NCBI GenBank assembly: GCA_044220875.1
Contig: JBGAQH010000004.1
Coordinates: 310,001 to 374,000 of the forward strand
Direction: 5' to 3'
DNA length: 64,000 nt
Source: JAEUIT01 sp044220875
Lineage (GTDB): Bacteria > Planctomycetota > Phycisphaerae > Phycisphaerales > SM1A02
Shown here: positions 1 through 8,597 of the stretch, piece by piece
Layout of the letters: each line of letters begins with the position of its first letter
Position numbering within the stretch: the first letter of the stretch is position 1
Translations under genes and position numbers: made by a program
Notes under the pieces: generated by a model
Databases searched by the model: none
Seen by the model: only the letters and a program-made list of their open reading frames with translations
Told to the model about the DNA's origin: nothing

Positions 1-135
1 CGAGCGCGACTCGAGCTTCACGTGGGCTAACGTTTCGCCCGTTGCCGGATTCTCCGTCGAGACGGTCCCGTGACCGCCGGAGGTCGCGAGACGCGGATGC
101 TTGTCGAGGCCGAGACGCGAGAGGATCGGATGCAT
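1..135 (-). CDS. Aldehyde dehydrogenase, N-terminal fragment (ALDH7-like)
   Basis: The first 45 codons of a minus-strand gene lie at the left edge and the rest is outside the window. The translation starts MHPILSRLGL and contains the phrase NPATGETLAHV. This is the typical first beta-strand of the NAD(P)-binding domain of aldehyde dehydrogenases. The opening ILSRLGL resembles the alpha-aminoadipic semialdehyde dehydrogenase (ALDH7) subfamily. These enzymes oxidise an aldehyde to an acid with NAD(P)+, but the catalytic cysteine and glutamate would be outside the window, so activity cannot be judged. The gene lies 77 nt downstream of the subtilisin-like gene on the same strand. The ALDH superfamily is fairly safe; the subfamily is a guess from very little sequence. 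Confidence 0.6.
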   Translation of the reverse strand, partial: MHPILSRLGLDKHPRLATSGGHGTVSTENPATGETLAHVKLESRS

Positions 136-212
136 GGGGCGGCAGCATAAGCCACCAGCCGGATTCGATCATCCGCCGCGCGACGCCGCGCCCCCTTGCC
201 GCAGGGCCGGAC

Positions 213-2516
213 TCAGGGCGTCCAGCGGAAGGCGGCCTCGATGTCGAGAACTCCGCCGGTCATGCAGAGGTCGTCCAGCCCCTCGACCTGCCGCGCCGTC
301 TCGAGGATCGCTCGCTTGACCGTCGCGACGTCCCAGTCGGGATGCTTGCCCATGATCACCGCGGCGGTCGCGGTGACGATCGGCGTCGCGTAGGAGGTCC
401 CGTCGCCGTACGAGGTCGCGTCGACGTTCGGGATGCCGAGGATCATCGTTCCCGGCGCCGCGATGTGGACGTGGTTGCGGCCCCAGTTGGAGTACTGCTC
501 CCAGCTCTTCGTCGCGCCGTTGTACGCGCGGGCCGGGTGGCCGTCGGGGTCGGTCGCCATCACGACGATCGTGTTGGGGCGGTCGATGCAGGCGGGCGAG
601 ACGGGATGGAGGTCGATGTCCTTGTTCTCGTTGCCCGCGGCGATGACGAGCAACACGTTCTTCTTCTCGAGCTCGTCGAAGATCGGGTGCCCGCTGAGCA
701 GGAGCAGCTCGAGTTTCGTCGACGCCCCGCCGAGACTCAGGTTGATGACCTTTGCGCCGCGGTCGGCCGCGTACTGGATGGCCTGGAGCGTCGCGTCCAC
801 CGAGCCGATCGCGGTGCCCGCCTTCTCGTCCCATGCCACGCACGCCGAGATCACGAGTCGGGGCTCGTACGCGACGGGAAAGAAGAAGCCCGGCGTCTGC
901 ACCGGACCGCCGGCGATGATCGAGCTGCAGTAGCTGCCGTGGTTGAAGGCGCCGTCGCCGCTCGAGAGCGTGGCCGAGTTGCTCGCGAAGTTCCAGCCGT
1001 AGCAGTCGTCGACATGGCCGTTGCCGTCGTCGTCGACGCCGTTGTCGGGCGTCTCGCCCGCGTTCACGGCGACGTAGGGCTTGAGGCGGGCCTCGTTGAG
1101 ATGGATGCCCTGATCGACCATGCCGATGAGCGCCGGCGTCACGTCGATGAGGTCGACGGCAGCGAGGAACCAGCGAATGTCATGCCCCTTCGCCGCCTCG
1201 TTCGCCAAGTGCCACTGCAGGCCGCGGAAGATGTTCTGCTCCTTCTTTTCCTCCTGCGCCGCACGTGCCGCGGAGGCGCCGAACACTTGCCATTGGCGAT
1301 TGGGGATCACCGCCCGAATCGTGGGGTCCTTCGCGCGAAGGTCCTCGATCCGCCGCTTCAGGATCGCGTCGGGTGTGCCGATGGCCTTCGATCCGGGCAG
1401 CGCGAGCGGCACCCTCTCGGTGGTGTAGCCGCGGCCTCCGATCGACTTGCTTCCCGCCGGCGCGGTGCGCACGACGAGCAGGTCGGTCGCCACACTGCCT
1501 TCGCCGGCTTCCGGGCGGGGCAACGTTCGGGCGTGGATCGGCGGCGCCGGCACGAAGCGCGGGCCGATCGCCTTCGTCGCCGACTGGCCGGCAACGACGC
1601 GCTCCCAACGCTGTCGGTAGTCCTCGCAAGCCCGGTCGCCCTGATTGGGGGCGAGCGCGCCTCGCGGGTTCTTGCGGGCCGGCCGCTCGCGCGGCGTCTT
1701 CGGCTCATCGGGCAGCTCGATGGCGTCGAGTCCCTCGGCCGGCTCGATGACCTGATCGTGTGGCCGGACGGCCGCGTCCTCCGTGACCCCCATCCGCTCG
1801 GCGAGATCCTTCTTCGTCGAACCGGTCATCACCCAGATGTCGGCGACGGTCCAGTCCTTGCCGTCGAGCGGACTCTCCGGCGCCTCGTCGACGCCGATCC
1901 CCTTGCTTCCGCCACGGGCCTTGTCGCCGAGCAGGAGCTTGCGGAAACGGTCGCGACCCGGCTCCTGCGACGGCCCATCGTCGGCGGGAGTCGCCGGCTG
2001 CGGCTCCGCGCCGGCCTTGGGGATGTCGAGCGTGAGCGGCTTGAGCGTGGCGATGACCCGCAGATTCGTCTCGCCGTGCGGCGGCTGGGCCTTGAACGCC
2101 GCGGCCCCCTTCGGCACCGCGAGCGACTCGCCCTGCTTGAGGAAGATCGGCTCGTCCGACCCGGTGGTCGCCTTCGCCGGCGCGACCTGCACGATGTCGC
2201 CCTCGGTGCCCCAACTCAGGACGGTCACGTAGCAATCGGCGCTGGCCGTGACGACCACCTTGAACCGTTCGCCCTCGACGTACCCGCCGCGGCGATCCTC
2301 GGTATCGAGCGTGACGACGAAGGGAGCGTCGGAATTGTGGATGAACATGAGGTCCATCGGGCTCCTCGCGTCCTTCACCGCGATCTTCCTTGAGGCGATC
2401 GTGATGTGTCGGCCCGGCGCTCCCTTCGCGGGAGGCGACTGGCGCGGCGACGCGAGGGCCACGGAGGCGATGAGCGAACTGACCAGGACGAGCGAACGGA
2501 TGTGGGCGGTGGCCAT
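213..2516 (-). CDS. Secreted subtilisin-like serine protease (S8) with N-terminal DUF4384-like domain
   Basis: This is a predicted secreted protease of 767 aa. Residues 1-22 form a signal peptide. Residues about 55-160 resemble DUF4384, a beta domain often joined to proteases and caspase-like proteins. A Pro/Arg-rich linker follows, then an S8 domain from about 455 to 767. The catalytic triad is visible: Asp468 (MVDQGI), His526 (NHGSYC) and Ser708 (GTSYATP), with oxyanion Asn629 (AAGNEN). An Asp-rich loop at 491-504 looks calcium-binding. The linker carries four short [ST]K[GSA]IG motifs at 204, 314, 356 and 376, and the caspase-like protein encoded 42 nt upstream has one more. The two genes are probably co-transcribed. 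Family assignment is firm; the substrate is unknown. Confidence 0.92.
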   Translation of the reverse strand: MATAHIRSLVLVSSLIASVALASPRQSPPAKGAPGRHITIASRKIAVKDARSPMDLMFIHNSDAPFVVTLDTEDRRGGYVEGERFKVVVTASADCYVTVLSWGTEGDIVQVAPAKATTGSDEPIFLKQGESLAVPKGAAAFKAQPPHGETNLRVIATLKPLTLDIPKAGAEPQPATPADDGPSQEPGRDRFRKLLLGDKARGGSKGIGVDEAPESPLDGKDWTVADIWVMTGSTKKDLAERMGVTEDAAVRPHDQVIEPAEGLDAIELPDEPKTPRERPARKNPRGALAPNQGDRACEDYRQRWERVVAGQSATKAIGPRFVPAPPIHARTLPRPEAGEGSVATDLLVVRTAPAGSKSIGGRGYTTERVPLALPGSKAIGTPDAILKRRIEDLRAKDPTIRAVIPNRQWQVFGASAARAAQEEKKEQNIFRGLQWHLANEAAKGHDIRWFLAAVDLIDVTPALIGMVDQGIHLNEARLKPYVAVNAGETPDNGVDDDGNGHVDDCYGWNFASNSATLSSGDGAFNHGSYCSSIIAGGPVQTPGFFFPVAYEPRLVISACVAWDEKAGTAIGSVDATLQAIQYAADRGAKVINLSLGGASTKLELLLLSGHPIFDELEKKNVLLVIAAGNENKDIDLHPVSPACIDRPNTIVVMATDPDGHPARAYNGATKSWEQYSNWGRNHVHIAAPGTMILGIPNVDATSYGDGTSYATPIVTATAAVIMGKHPDWDVATVKRAILETARQVEGLDDLCMTGGVLDIEAAFRWTP

Positions 2517-2558
2517 GGGTGAGTTCGGGTGCGGAAAGGCGAGGTCGTGAGCGTGGCG

Positions 2559-4754
2559 TTAGGGCTGCGACACCGGACGGACCAGCGCGCTGCCGGGAAG
2601 GGCGCAGCGCTCGTCCACCCAGCGGATGAGGTCGGCGGAGCGGATGTCCACGCGAAGGATGAGCGAACGGTCGGCAACCTGCACGTCAAGCGGGCGGACG
2701 GCGCCCGGCGCCCACTCGGGAAGGCGCGACGCGAAGATCCGCCACCCGGGCGCCGCGCGATCGGCCTCGGCGGCGGTGCCGAAGTCGATGCGGATCGCGG
2801 TGCGGATCCAGGCCGCGGTGGGCTGGCCGGTGAGCGCGATGGCCTGAATGCCCTCGGTCGCCTCGCCCCAGATGCGCGGCGGCTCGCCGCTGCCCGGGAG
2901 CGAGAGCTCCTCGTAGATCCTGCCGGTGAAGATGAATCCGTTCCTCTCGCCGGCCCAGCGCTCGAGATGGTCGACGAACCAGGGGCCGTCGGCGACGAGG
3001 GTCATCGGCATCGACGCCCGCAGTGCCGTGCCGAGCGACGCGGTCCAGCTCGGTCGGCCGTCGCCCGGTCGGCCGAGCAGCCGATCGAGCGCCTCGCTCT
3101 CGCCCACGAGCGTCAGCGTCGAGCGCGGAGCGAGCATCATGCTGTAGGCGTCATCGTGGCCGACGCGCTCGGCGCCGAGCCTCTCGGCGACGTCACTCTC
3201 GAAGAGCGAGCCGAGCGGTCCCTCGCCGCGGTGCTGTCGAACCTCGCCGCGGAGAAGGAACGTCGTGTCGGCGTTGGCCGGCAGCGGATCGGCGAAGAGC
3301 GCCGCCTGGCGCGGAAGTCCCCCGCGACCGTTGGCCCAGGGCGGCGCGCCCCACGCCGCAATGGCGTCGGCGAAGCGGGCGAAGTCGGCCGATTCGCGCA
3401 GCGCGTCGAGGTCGAAGGTCATCGCCACCGGCGCCTCGACATCCGTGAAGCGCGGCGCGATCGAGGTGACGATCTCGCTCCACGCGGCGCTGGGAATCGG
3501 AGAGGCGGAGCCCGCCGGCTGGGATGGGGGTTGGGAGGCCGGGGGTTGGGAGGCCGGGTGCGGGGGATTGCCTTGTTGAGGAGCGGGCGCCTGCGCGACG
3601 TTCCCTAACAGGGCGCTCAAGTGCTTCGGGGCGATTCGTCCCTCGGCGAGATCGGCGTAGACCTCGCGTCGTCGCCGATCGCCTTCGGAGAGCGCACCGA
3701 TCGGCGCGCGAAGAAGCCCGCGGGCCTCCTCGAACTGGGCGGCGGAGATCTTTTCGTCGACGAACATCGCCCGCAGCGCCTCGAGCTGGGCGTCGGAGCG
3801 TGACGAGGCGCTGTGCCGCGCCTCGGCGAGCGACTTCAGCCGCTCGCCGTCGACGGCCAGCATGAACCGGCTCCCCACCTGACCCTTGAGCTGCGGCTCC
3901 TGATTGCCCCCCTGCCGCCGCGCCGTCTCGATGGTCCGGTCCTTCACGTAGGACCAGAGCTCGTCGAGCTCGATGACGCCATCGCCGTTGCCGCGGGCGT
4001 CGGCGTTGCCGCGAAGCCCCTCGATGACGTGATAGGTGAACGCGCTGTGGCCAAAGCCGGGATCCTGCTTGTCGGTGATGACCATGCTGAGCTGGTCGCC
4101 CTTGCTCGCGGTCATGCCGACGCGGCCGTCGCCCTTGAAGTCAGGGTAGATTCGGCTCAGATCGAGAAGGCTCTTCGTCGAGCTCACGTTCGCCGTCGAC
4201 GCCGAATAGCAGGCGTCGATGATGGTGACCAGCCGCTTCGTCCGGATTTCGCCTAACAGTTCGGTGATCTCGAGCTCAGGCATTGCCGTCGCCCGCAACC
4301 GGTCGACCTTCGTGTCGCTCATCACCCAGTAGGCCCTCCCCTTCTCGTCGGTCGCGCCGTGGCCTGAGAAGAAGACGACGACGAGGTCGTCGGGTCCGGC
4401 CTTGCGGGCAAGCTCGTCCATCGCCGCGACGACCGAGGTCCGCGTGACCGCGTCGTTCAAGAGGGTCGTGACGTTGGCCGTGGGGAAGAGCCCGATCGAC
4501 GCGTCGGTGAGGATTCCGGACAGGTCACGGGCGTCGCGCTCGCAGGCCGGGAGGTCGGGAATTCGGTTGTCCTGATAGTCTGCGACGCCGATGACCAGGG
4601 CGAAGCGGTTGGGCGGGCGGATCGCGGGATCGAGCTGCTCGATCGCTCCGTCGACGCCGATCCCCTTCGAGTCCTGGCCGAGCGCCGACGCGGTGCCGAT
4701 CAAGAGGGCGAACGCCGCCGCCGCGGATGGAAGGAAGTGCCGGCCGGGATGCAT
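2559..4754 (-). CDS. Secreted caspase-like (peptidase C14) protein
   Basis: This 731-aa protein begins with a signal peptide of about 26 residues (ending ASALGQ). It is followed at once by SKGIG at 29-33, a motif repeated in the neighbouring subtilisin. The caspase-like domain spans about 50-310. The catalytic dyad is clear: His132 in FFSGHG and Cys182 in IIDACYS. An EF-hand-like stretch (GNGDGVIELDEL) lies near the end of this domain. The C-terminal 400 residues have a Pro/Ser-rich linker and a globular region I cannot assign. Bacterial members of this clan usually cleave after Arg or Lys, and export outside the cytoplasm is unusual for a signalling caspase. It is the first gene of a pair with the subtilisin downstream. 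The C14 call is strong; the role is unknown. Confidence 0.9.
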   Translation of the reverse strand: MHPGRHFLPSAAAAFALLIGTASALGQDSKGIGVDGAIEQLDPAIRPPNRFALVIGVADYQDNRIPDLPACERDARDLSGILTDASIGLFPTANVTTLLNDAVTRTSVVAAMDELARKAGPDDLVVVFFSGHGATDEKGRAYWVMSDTKVDRLRATAMPELEITELLGEIRTKRLVTIIDACYSASTANVSSTKSLLDLSRIYPDFKGDGRVGMTASKGDQLSMVITDKQDPGFGHSAFTYHVIEGLRGNADARGNGDGVIELDELWSYVKDRTIETARRQGGNQEPQLKGQVGSRFMLAVDGERLKSLAEARHSASSRSDAQLEALRAMFVDEKISAAQFEEARGLLRAPIGALSEGDRRRREVYADLAEGRIAPKHLSALLGNVAQAPAPQQGNPPHPASQPPASQPPSQPAGSASPIPSAAWSEIVTSIAPRFTDVEAPVAMTFDLDALRESADFARFADAIAAWGAPPWANGRGGLPRQAALFADPLPANADTTFLLRGEVRQHRGEGPLGSLFESDVAERLGAERVGHDDAYSMMLAPRSTLTLVGESEALDRLLGRPGDGRPSWTASLGTALRASMPMTLVADGPWFVDHLERWAGERNGFIFTGRIYEELSLPGSGEPPRIWGEATEGIQAIALTGQPTAAWIRTAIRIDFGTAAEADRAAPGWRIFASRLPEWAPGAVRPLDVQVADRSLILRVDIRSADLIRWVDERCALPGSALVRPVSQP

Positions 4755-4952
4755 GGGGATGGAGAGCGTACCGACCGCCGGCCCCGCCGTTCAACGACGG
4801 CGAATGGGGTGCGGCCGGCCACAAGGGGGCAACGAAGGCATCGACCGCAGTCGAGTGCGTGCCCCCCAATGGCCGTTGTCGTCGGCAGTCTCCGCCGCGG
4901 CGACGGCGCGCGGGGCGCCGTTGCATCGGCGTGACAATCCACGGCTCGGCGA

Positions 4953-5486
4953 TCAGGGCCAGAACTCGCTCCGGCAGCGCTTCGGGGTCAGCGGCGCCAT
5001 CACCGCCCCCATGGCGTGGATGAACCGCATCATGAAGGGGATCGGCCGGCCCTCGATCGTGGCCTTCAGGGTGCGCACGATGAGGTCGCTGCCCTGCAGC
5101 ATCTGCTTGGCGGTCTTCGTTCCCAGCGGAATCTGCTCGACGGTCAGCGTGAACTCGACCGCCCCGTCCCTGCCGCCCAGCTCGTAGATGACCACGCACG
5201 GCGGGTCGTTGTGGTTGGTGAAGCGAAAGGTGTGGGCGAAACGGCGCGGCGGGTCGAACTCGAGGATCTCGCCGACGATCGCGGTGTACTTCCCGTCGGC
5301 GGAACGCATCCGGAAGGGCGCCCCGGCGCCGAAGCCGGGCACGTGCATCCGCATGTCGAAGAAGCACGGGATCGTCCGGTCGGTGCGGGTGATCTCGCGC
5401 CAGACGTCGGCGATCGTGCCCTCGATCGTGACGCGGAACTTGCGGGTGGTCGCCGGATCGGCGGTCTTGGTCGTCGCGTTAGGCAC
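4953..5486 (-). CDS. SRPBCC (AHSA1-like) family protein
   Basis: This 177-aa protein has the SRPBCC/START-like helix-grip fold seen in AHSA1 proteins. It begins with a strand and TIADVWREITRTD, then shows GAPFRMRS, a DPPRRFAHTFRF strand and a long C-terminal helix. Such proteins bind small hydrophobic ligands. A GTG start at 5486 is chosen because AAAGGA lies 7 nt upstream and it overlaps the ArsR stop by 8 nt. An in-frame GTG at 5510 has no well-placed ribosome site. ArsR-SRPBCC pairs are common, and the regulator usually controls the ligand-binding partner. The C-terminal tail after residue 160 is longer than the minimal domain. The ligand is unknown. Confidence 0.8.
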   Translation of the reverse strand: MPNATTKTADPATTRKFRVTIEGTIADVWREITRTDRTIPCFFDMRMHVPGFGAGAPFRMRSADGKYTAIVGEILEFDPPRRFAHTFRFTNHNDPPCVVIYELGGRDGAVEFTLTVEQIPLGTKTAKQMLQGSDLIVRTLKATIEGRPIPFMMRFIHAMGAVMAPLTPKRCRSEFWP

Positions 5487-5847
5487 GTCGCTGTCCTTTC
5501 GACTGGCCACGCGCCTCGACGCGCGACCGGATCTCGTTGATGTGGCCGGCCCAGAAGGCCCCGAACTCGTCCGTCCAGCGGTCGTAGATCGCCTGGATCG
5601 GCATGACGTTGAAGTAGAGACGCCGCTCGCGGCCGGTCCGCTCGGTGATGACCAGCCCCGCCGACTCGAGGACGCGCACGTGCTTGAGGACGGCGACGTC
5701 GCTCATCTCGAAGTGCGTGCCCAGCGCGGCGATGTGCATCCCCGGCCGGTCGCGCAGCAGGTCGAGCATGCGCCGGCGCTCGGGATTGGCGAGCGCGCCA
5801 AACACCGCATCCGCCGCCTGATCGACCGTGGTTCGCTGCCGGGTCAT
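5479..5847 (-). CDS. ArsR/SmtB-family transcriptional regulator
   Basis: This 122-aa winged-helix repressor carries the usual ArsR phrases: FGALANPERRRMLDLL in helix 1-2, then a recognition segment MSDVAVLKHVRVLESAGLV and a wing GRERRLYFNV. No cysteine metal site is present, so it is probably not a metal sensor. It is of the type paired with SRPBCC genes. The start at 5847 removes an Arg/Gly-rich N-terminal extension with no family counterpart. The SRPBCC gene starts 8 nt before this stop codon, so the two are translationally coupled. An inverted repeat directly in front of the start is a candidate autoregulatory operator. The ligand is unknown. Confidence 0.85.
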   Translation of the reverse strand: MTRQRTTVDQAADAVFGALANPERRRMLDLLRDRPGMHIAALGTHFEMSDVAVLKHVRVLESAGLVITERTGRERRLYFNVMPIQAIYDRWTDEFGAFWAGHINEIRSRVEARGQSKGQRRA

Positions 5848-5849
5848 TC

Positions 5850-5865
5850 CTAACCGGAAGGTTAG
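5850..5865. promoter_or_regulatory. Candidate ArsR operator (inverted repeat)
   Basis: A perfect 6-bp inverted repeat with a 4-bp spacer, CTAACCGGAAGGTTAG, sits 2 nt upstream of the arsR-like start and about 80 nt before the divergent CoA-transferase gene. ArsR repressors bind short palindromes over their own promoters, so the position fits autoregulation. Binding itself is inference. Confidence 0.4.
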
Positions 5866-5947
5866 CATCAGTTTCGCCGGACGCAAGCGGCCCGCTCGAA
5901 TTGTCCGCCGACACCTCGCTCCGCCTCTTCCGTATGATCCGCGTCCC

Positions 5948-6610
5948 ATGCCTCTGGACCGCAATCAGATCGCCAAGCGCGCCGCCCAGGAACTCAAGGA
6001 CGGCTTCTACGTCAACCTCGGCATCGGCATGCCGACCCTCGTCGCCAACCATGTGCCGGCGGGGATGACCGTCTGGCTCCAGTCGGAGAACGGCCTCCTG
6101 GGCATGGGCCGCTTTCCCTACGACGACGAGGTCGATGCGGACCTCATCAACGCCGGCAAGCAAACGGTGACCGGCGTTCCCGGGCACAGCTTCTTCTCGA
6201 GCGCCGACAGCTTCGCCATGATCCGCGGCGGGCACATCGACCTGGCGATTCTCGGGGCGATGGAGATCTCCCAGGAGGGCGACATCGCCAACTGGATGAT
6301 CCCCGGCAAGCTCGTGAAGGGCATGGGCGGGGCGATGGATCTCGTCGCCGGCGTGCGCCGCGTCATCGTGACGATGGAGCACGTCAACAAGAAGGGCGAG
6401 AGCAAGATCATTCCCGCCTGCACGCTGCCGCTCACCGGCCGCCGGTGCATTGACATGATCATCACCGAGTTCTGCGTGCTCGAGATGGATCCCTCGAAGC
6501 GGCGGTTCGTCCTCACCGAAGTCGCTCCCGGCATTTCCGTCGATGAGGTGAAGGCCAAGACCGCCGCGGAGATCCTGGTCGCACCGAACGTGCGGACCGT
6601 CGCCGCCTGA
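5948..6610 (+). CDS. 3-oxoacid CoA-transferase, beta subunit
   Basis: This 220-aa protein matches the beta (B) subunit of class I CoA-transferases such as succinyl-CoA:3-ketoacid CoA-transferase. These move CoA between a dicarboxylic acyl-CoA and a 3-oxoacid in ketone-body or acetoacetate metabolism. VNLGIGMPTLVANHVP lies near the N-terminus. The catalytic glutamate motif SENGLLG follows at 46-52 (Glu47), and GGHIDLAILGAMEIS further on. The start at 5948 matches the family N-terminus MPLDRNQIAKRAA. The alpha subunit normally lies next to it, but upstream is the divergent ArsR gene and downstream is an unrelated DUF1080 gene. The partner must therefore be encoded elsewhere. Confidence 0.9.
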   Translation: MPLDRNQIAKRAAQELKDGFYVNLGIGMPTLVANHVPAGMTVWLQSENGLLGMGRFPYDDEVDADLINAGKQTVTGVPGHSFFSSADSFAMIRGGHIDLAILGAMEISQEGDIANWMIPGKLVKGMGGAMDLVAGVRRVIVTMEHVNKKGESKIIPACTLPLTGRRCIDMIITEFCVLEMDPSKRRFVLTEVAPGISVDEVKAKTAAEILVAPNVRTVAA

Positions 6611-6682
6611 TTGCCTTCGATAGGGTGATCTCCGGGTCGGGCAATTCTTGTAACGCATCGGCCGCGGACGTAGCCTGCGCCG

Positions 6683-8035
6683 ATGCTCACGCTCCTCGCC
6701 GCTTCGATCGTCCTGCTTGCGCCTGTCCCCGTCGTCACCCCTGCCGACGCCACGCCGCTCTTCAACGGCAAGGACCTCAGCGGATGGGTGAACGTCAACT
6801 GCGGTCCGCAGACCTGGACCGTCGGCAAGGACACCGACGGCACGCCGGTGATCGTGTGCAGCGGCCATCCGACGGGCGTGCTCCGCACCGACCGGATGTA
6901 CGAGAACTTCGTCTGCGAATTCGACTTCAGCCACCGACTTCCCAAGACCAACGCCGGCTTCTTCGTCTGGTCCGATGCGATCACGGCGCAGGGGCAACCC
7001 TTCACGCGCTCGATCGAGGTGCAGGTGATGGACGGCATCGAGGCGACTAAGGAGATCAAGGGTCCGAACGGGCCGAAGACCGAGATCATCTACACCTCGC
7101 ACGGTGACATCTTCTCGATCCACGGCTCGAAGCTCACGCCCGATCGCCCGCATCCGGACGGATGGCAGCGCTGCCTGCCGAGCGAGCGGCGGGCCAAGCC
7201 GGCGCCGGAGTGGAATCACTACAAGATCACCGGCAACCACGGCACGCTGAAGCTTGAGGTGAACGGCAAGGAAGTCTCCGGAGGCTATGACATCACGCCG
7301 CGCAAGGGCTATCTCTGCCTCGAGAGCGAAGGCGGCGAAGTCTGGTTCAAGAATCTCGCCATCAGGGAACTGCCGCCGGCCCCCTCGCTTGACCCGTCGA
7401 TGGTCGCCAACCCCGATGTCGGCTTCACCTCGATCTTCAACGGCACGGACCTCGCCGGCTGGAAGGCCGAGGGTGACGCCGCGAAGCACTGGACCGTGCA
7501 GGACTGGGTCCTCTCCTACGACGGCAAGGGCTCGGATCTCTGGACGAACGCCGAATACGGCGACGTCGAGCTCATCGTCGACTGGCGATGGACCGGCAAC
7601 GACCAGGGGAAGGTTCGCCGGGCGAAGTTCGCCGCCGACGGCACCGACCTCAAGGACGCCAACGGCGTGGTGCAGACCGTCGAAATCGGCGAGCGCGACA
7701 GCGGCATCTATCTCCGCGGCAATTCCAAGAGCCAGGTGAACATCTGGTGCTGGCCCTCGGGCTCCGGCGAGGTCTGGGGCTACCGCACCGACCCGGCCTC
7801 GTCGTCCGCGACCCGCGCCGCCTGCACGCCGAAGAAGGTGATGGACCGCCCGGTCGGCGAGTGGAATCGCTTCCGCATCCGCATGGAGGGGGAGACGCTC
7901 AACGTCTGGCTCAACGGCGAACAGGTCATCGTCGACGCCAAGCTCGCCGGCGTTCCCGCGAAGGGAGCGATCGGCCTCCAGAACCACGGCAGCTCGATCG
8001 ACTTCGGTAACATCTACGTGCGATCGCTCCGCTGA
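6683..8035 (+). CDS. Secreted protein with two DUF1080 (3-keto-disaccharide hydrolase-like) domains
   Basis: This exported 450-aa protein has a short signal peptide (1-23) and two concanavalin-like DUF1080 domains, at about 24-230 and 248-450. Each opens with the family signature, LFNGKDLSGWVNVN in the first and IFNGTDLAGWKAEG in the second. Each ends with a strand of the type GYLCLESEGGEVWFKNL or GAIGLQNHGSSIDFGNI. DUF1080 proteins are abundant in Planctomycetes. Some are described as 3-keto-glycoside hydrolases that act on sugars oxidised by periplasmic dehydrogenases. The protein encoded at 8548-11733 also ends in a DUF1080-like domain. The exact substrate cannot be read from sequence. Confidence 0.88.
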   Translation: MLTLLAASIVLLAPVPVVTPADATPLFNGKDLSGWVNVNCGPQTWTVGKDTDGTPVIVCSGHPTGVLRTDRMYENFVCEFDFSHRLPKTNAGFFVWSDAITAQGQPFTRSIEVQVMDGIEATKEIKGPNGPKTEIIYTSHGDIFSIHGSKLTPDRPHPDGWQRCLPSERRAKPAPEWNHYKITGNHGTLKLEVNGKEVSGGYDITPRKGYLCLESEGGEVWFKNLAIRELPPAPSLDPSMVANPDVGFTSIFNGTDLAGWKAEGDAAKHWTVQDWVLSYDGKGSDLWTNAEYGDVELIVDWRWTGNDQGKVRRAKFAADGTDLKDANGVVQTVEIGERDSGIYLRGNSKSQVNIWCWPSGSGEVWGYRTDPASSSATRAACTPKKVMDRPVGEWNRFRIRMEGETLNVWLNGEQVIVDAKLAGVPAKGAIGLQNHGSSIDFGNIYVRSLR

Positions 8036-8087
8036 GCGGTCTCCCACGCGTCGGGGGCGGCGCACCCATCAGAAGGATGATCGTCGC

Positions 8088-8597
8088 ATGACGCAGTTTC
8101 CGTCGACACCGCCGGCGCCGCCGACCTCGCCGCCGCCCAACCGAGCGCATCCCGACGCGGGGGCGCTGCAGGTGCTGGTGGTCCTGAACTACGTCTACGC
8201 GGGCGTCACCGCGTTGGGCAGCTGCTTCGGGCTCCTCTACGTCGGCATCGGCGCGATCATCATGGCCGCGCCGCCGCCGAGCAACGGCAACGGACCGCCA
8301 CCCGCGGCCGTCGGCGGGATCCTCGCCGGCTTTGGACTCGTCGTCGCCGTGGTCGTCCTCGGTTGGGCGCTCCTCTCCTTCCTCAACGCCCGCTACACCT
8401 CGGAGCGAAAGAACCGGACCTTTTGCCTCGTGGCCTCGTCGCTCCAATGCCTCGGGATTCCGCTGGGCACCGCGCTGGGCATCTTCGGTCTGGTGATGCT
8501 CACCAGGCCGAGGGTGAAGGAACTCTTCGAGGGCCGGTGGCAGCCCGTCACTCCGCCGGCGCCCGGCGCCGTGCCGCCGAACTCCCCGCCGGCGTGA
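8088..8597 (+). CDS. Small multi-pass membrane protein of unknown function
   Basis: This 169-aa protein has a Pro-rich cytoplasmic N-terminus (1-24) and about three hydrophobic segments, at roughly 27-58, 72-98 and 108-137. A Pro-rich tail follows. An AAGGA ribosome site lies upstream of the ATG. The layout resembles small DUF4190/DUF4870-type membrane proteins, but I cannot place it in a family. Its last 50 nt overlap, tail to tail, the end of the convergent gene at 8548. No function is proposed. Confidence 0.7.
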   Translation: MTQFPSTPPAPPTSPPPNRAHPDAGALQVLVVLNYVYAGVTALGSCFGLLYVGIGAIIMAAPPPSNGNGPPPAAVGGILAGFGLVVAVVVLGWALLSFLNARYTSERKNRTFCLVASSLQCLGIPLGTALGIFGLVMLTRPRVKELFEGRWQPVTPPAPGAVPPNSPPA

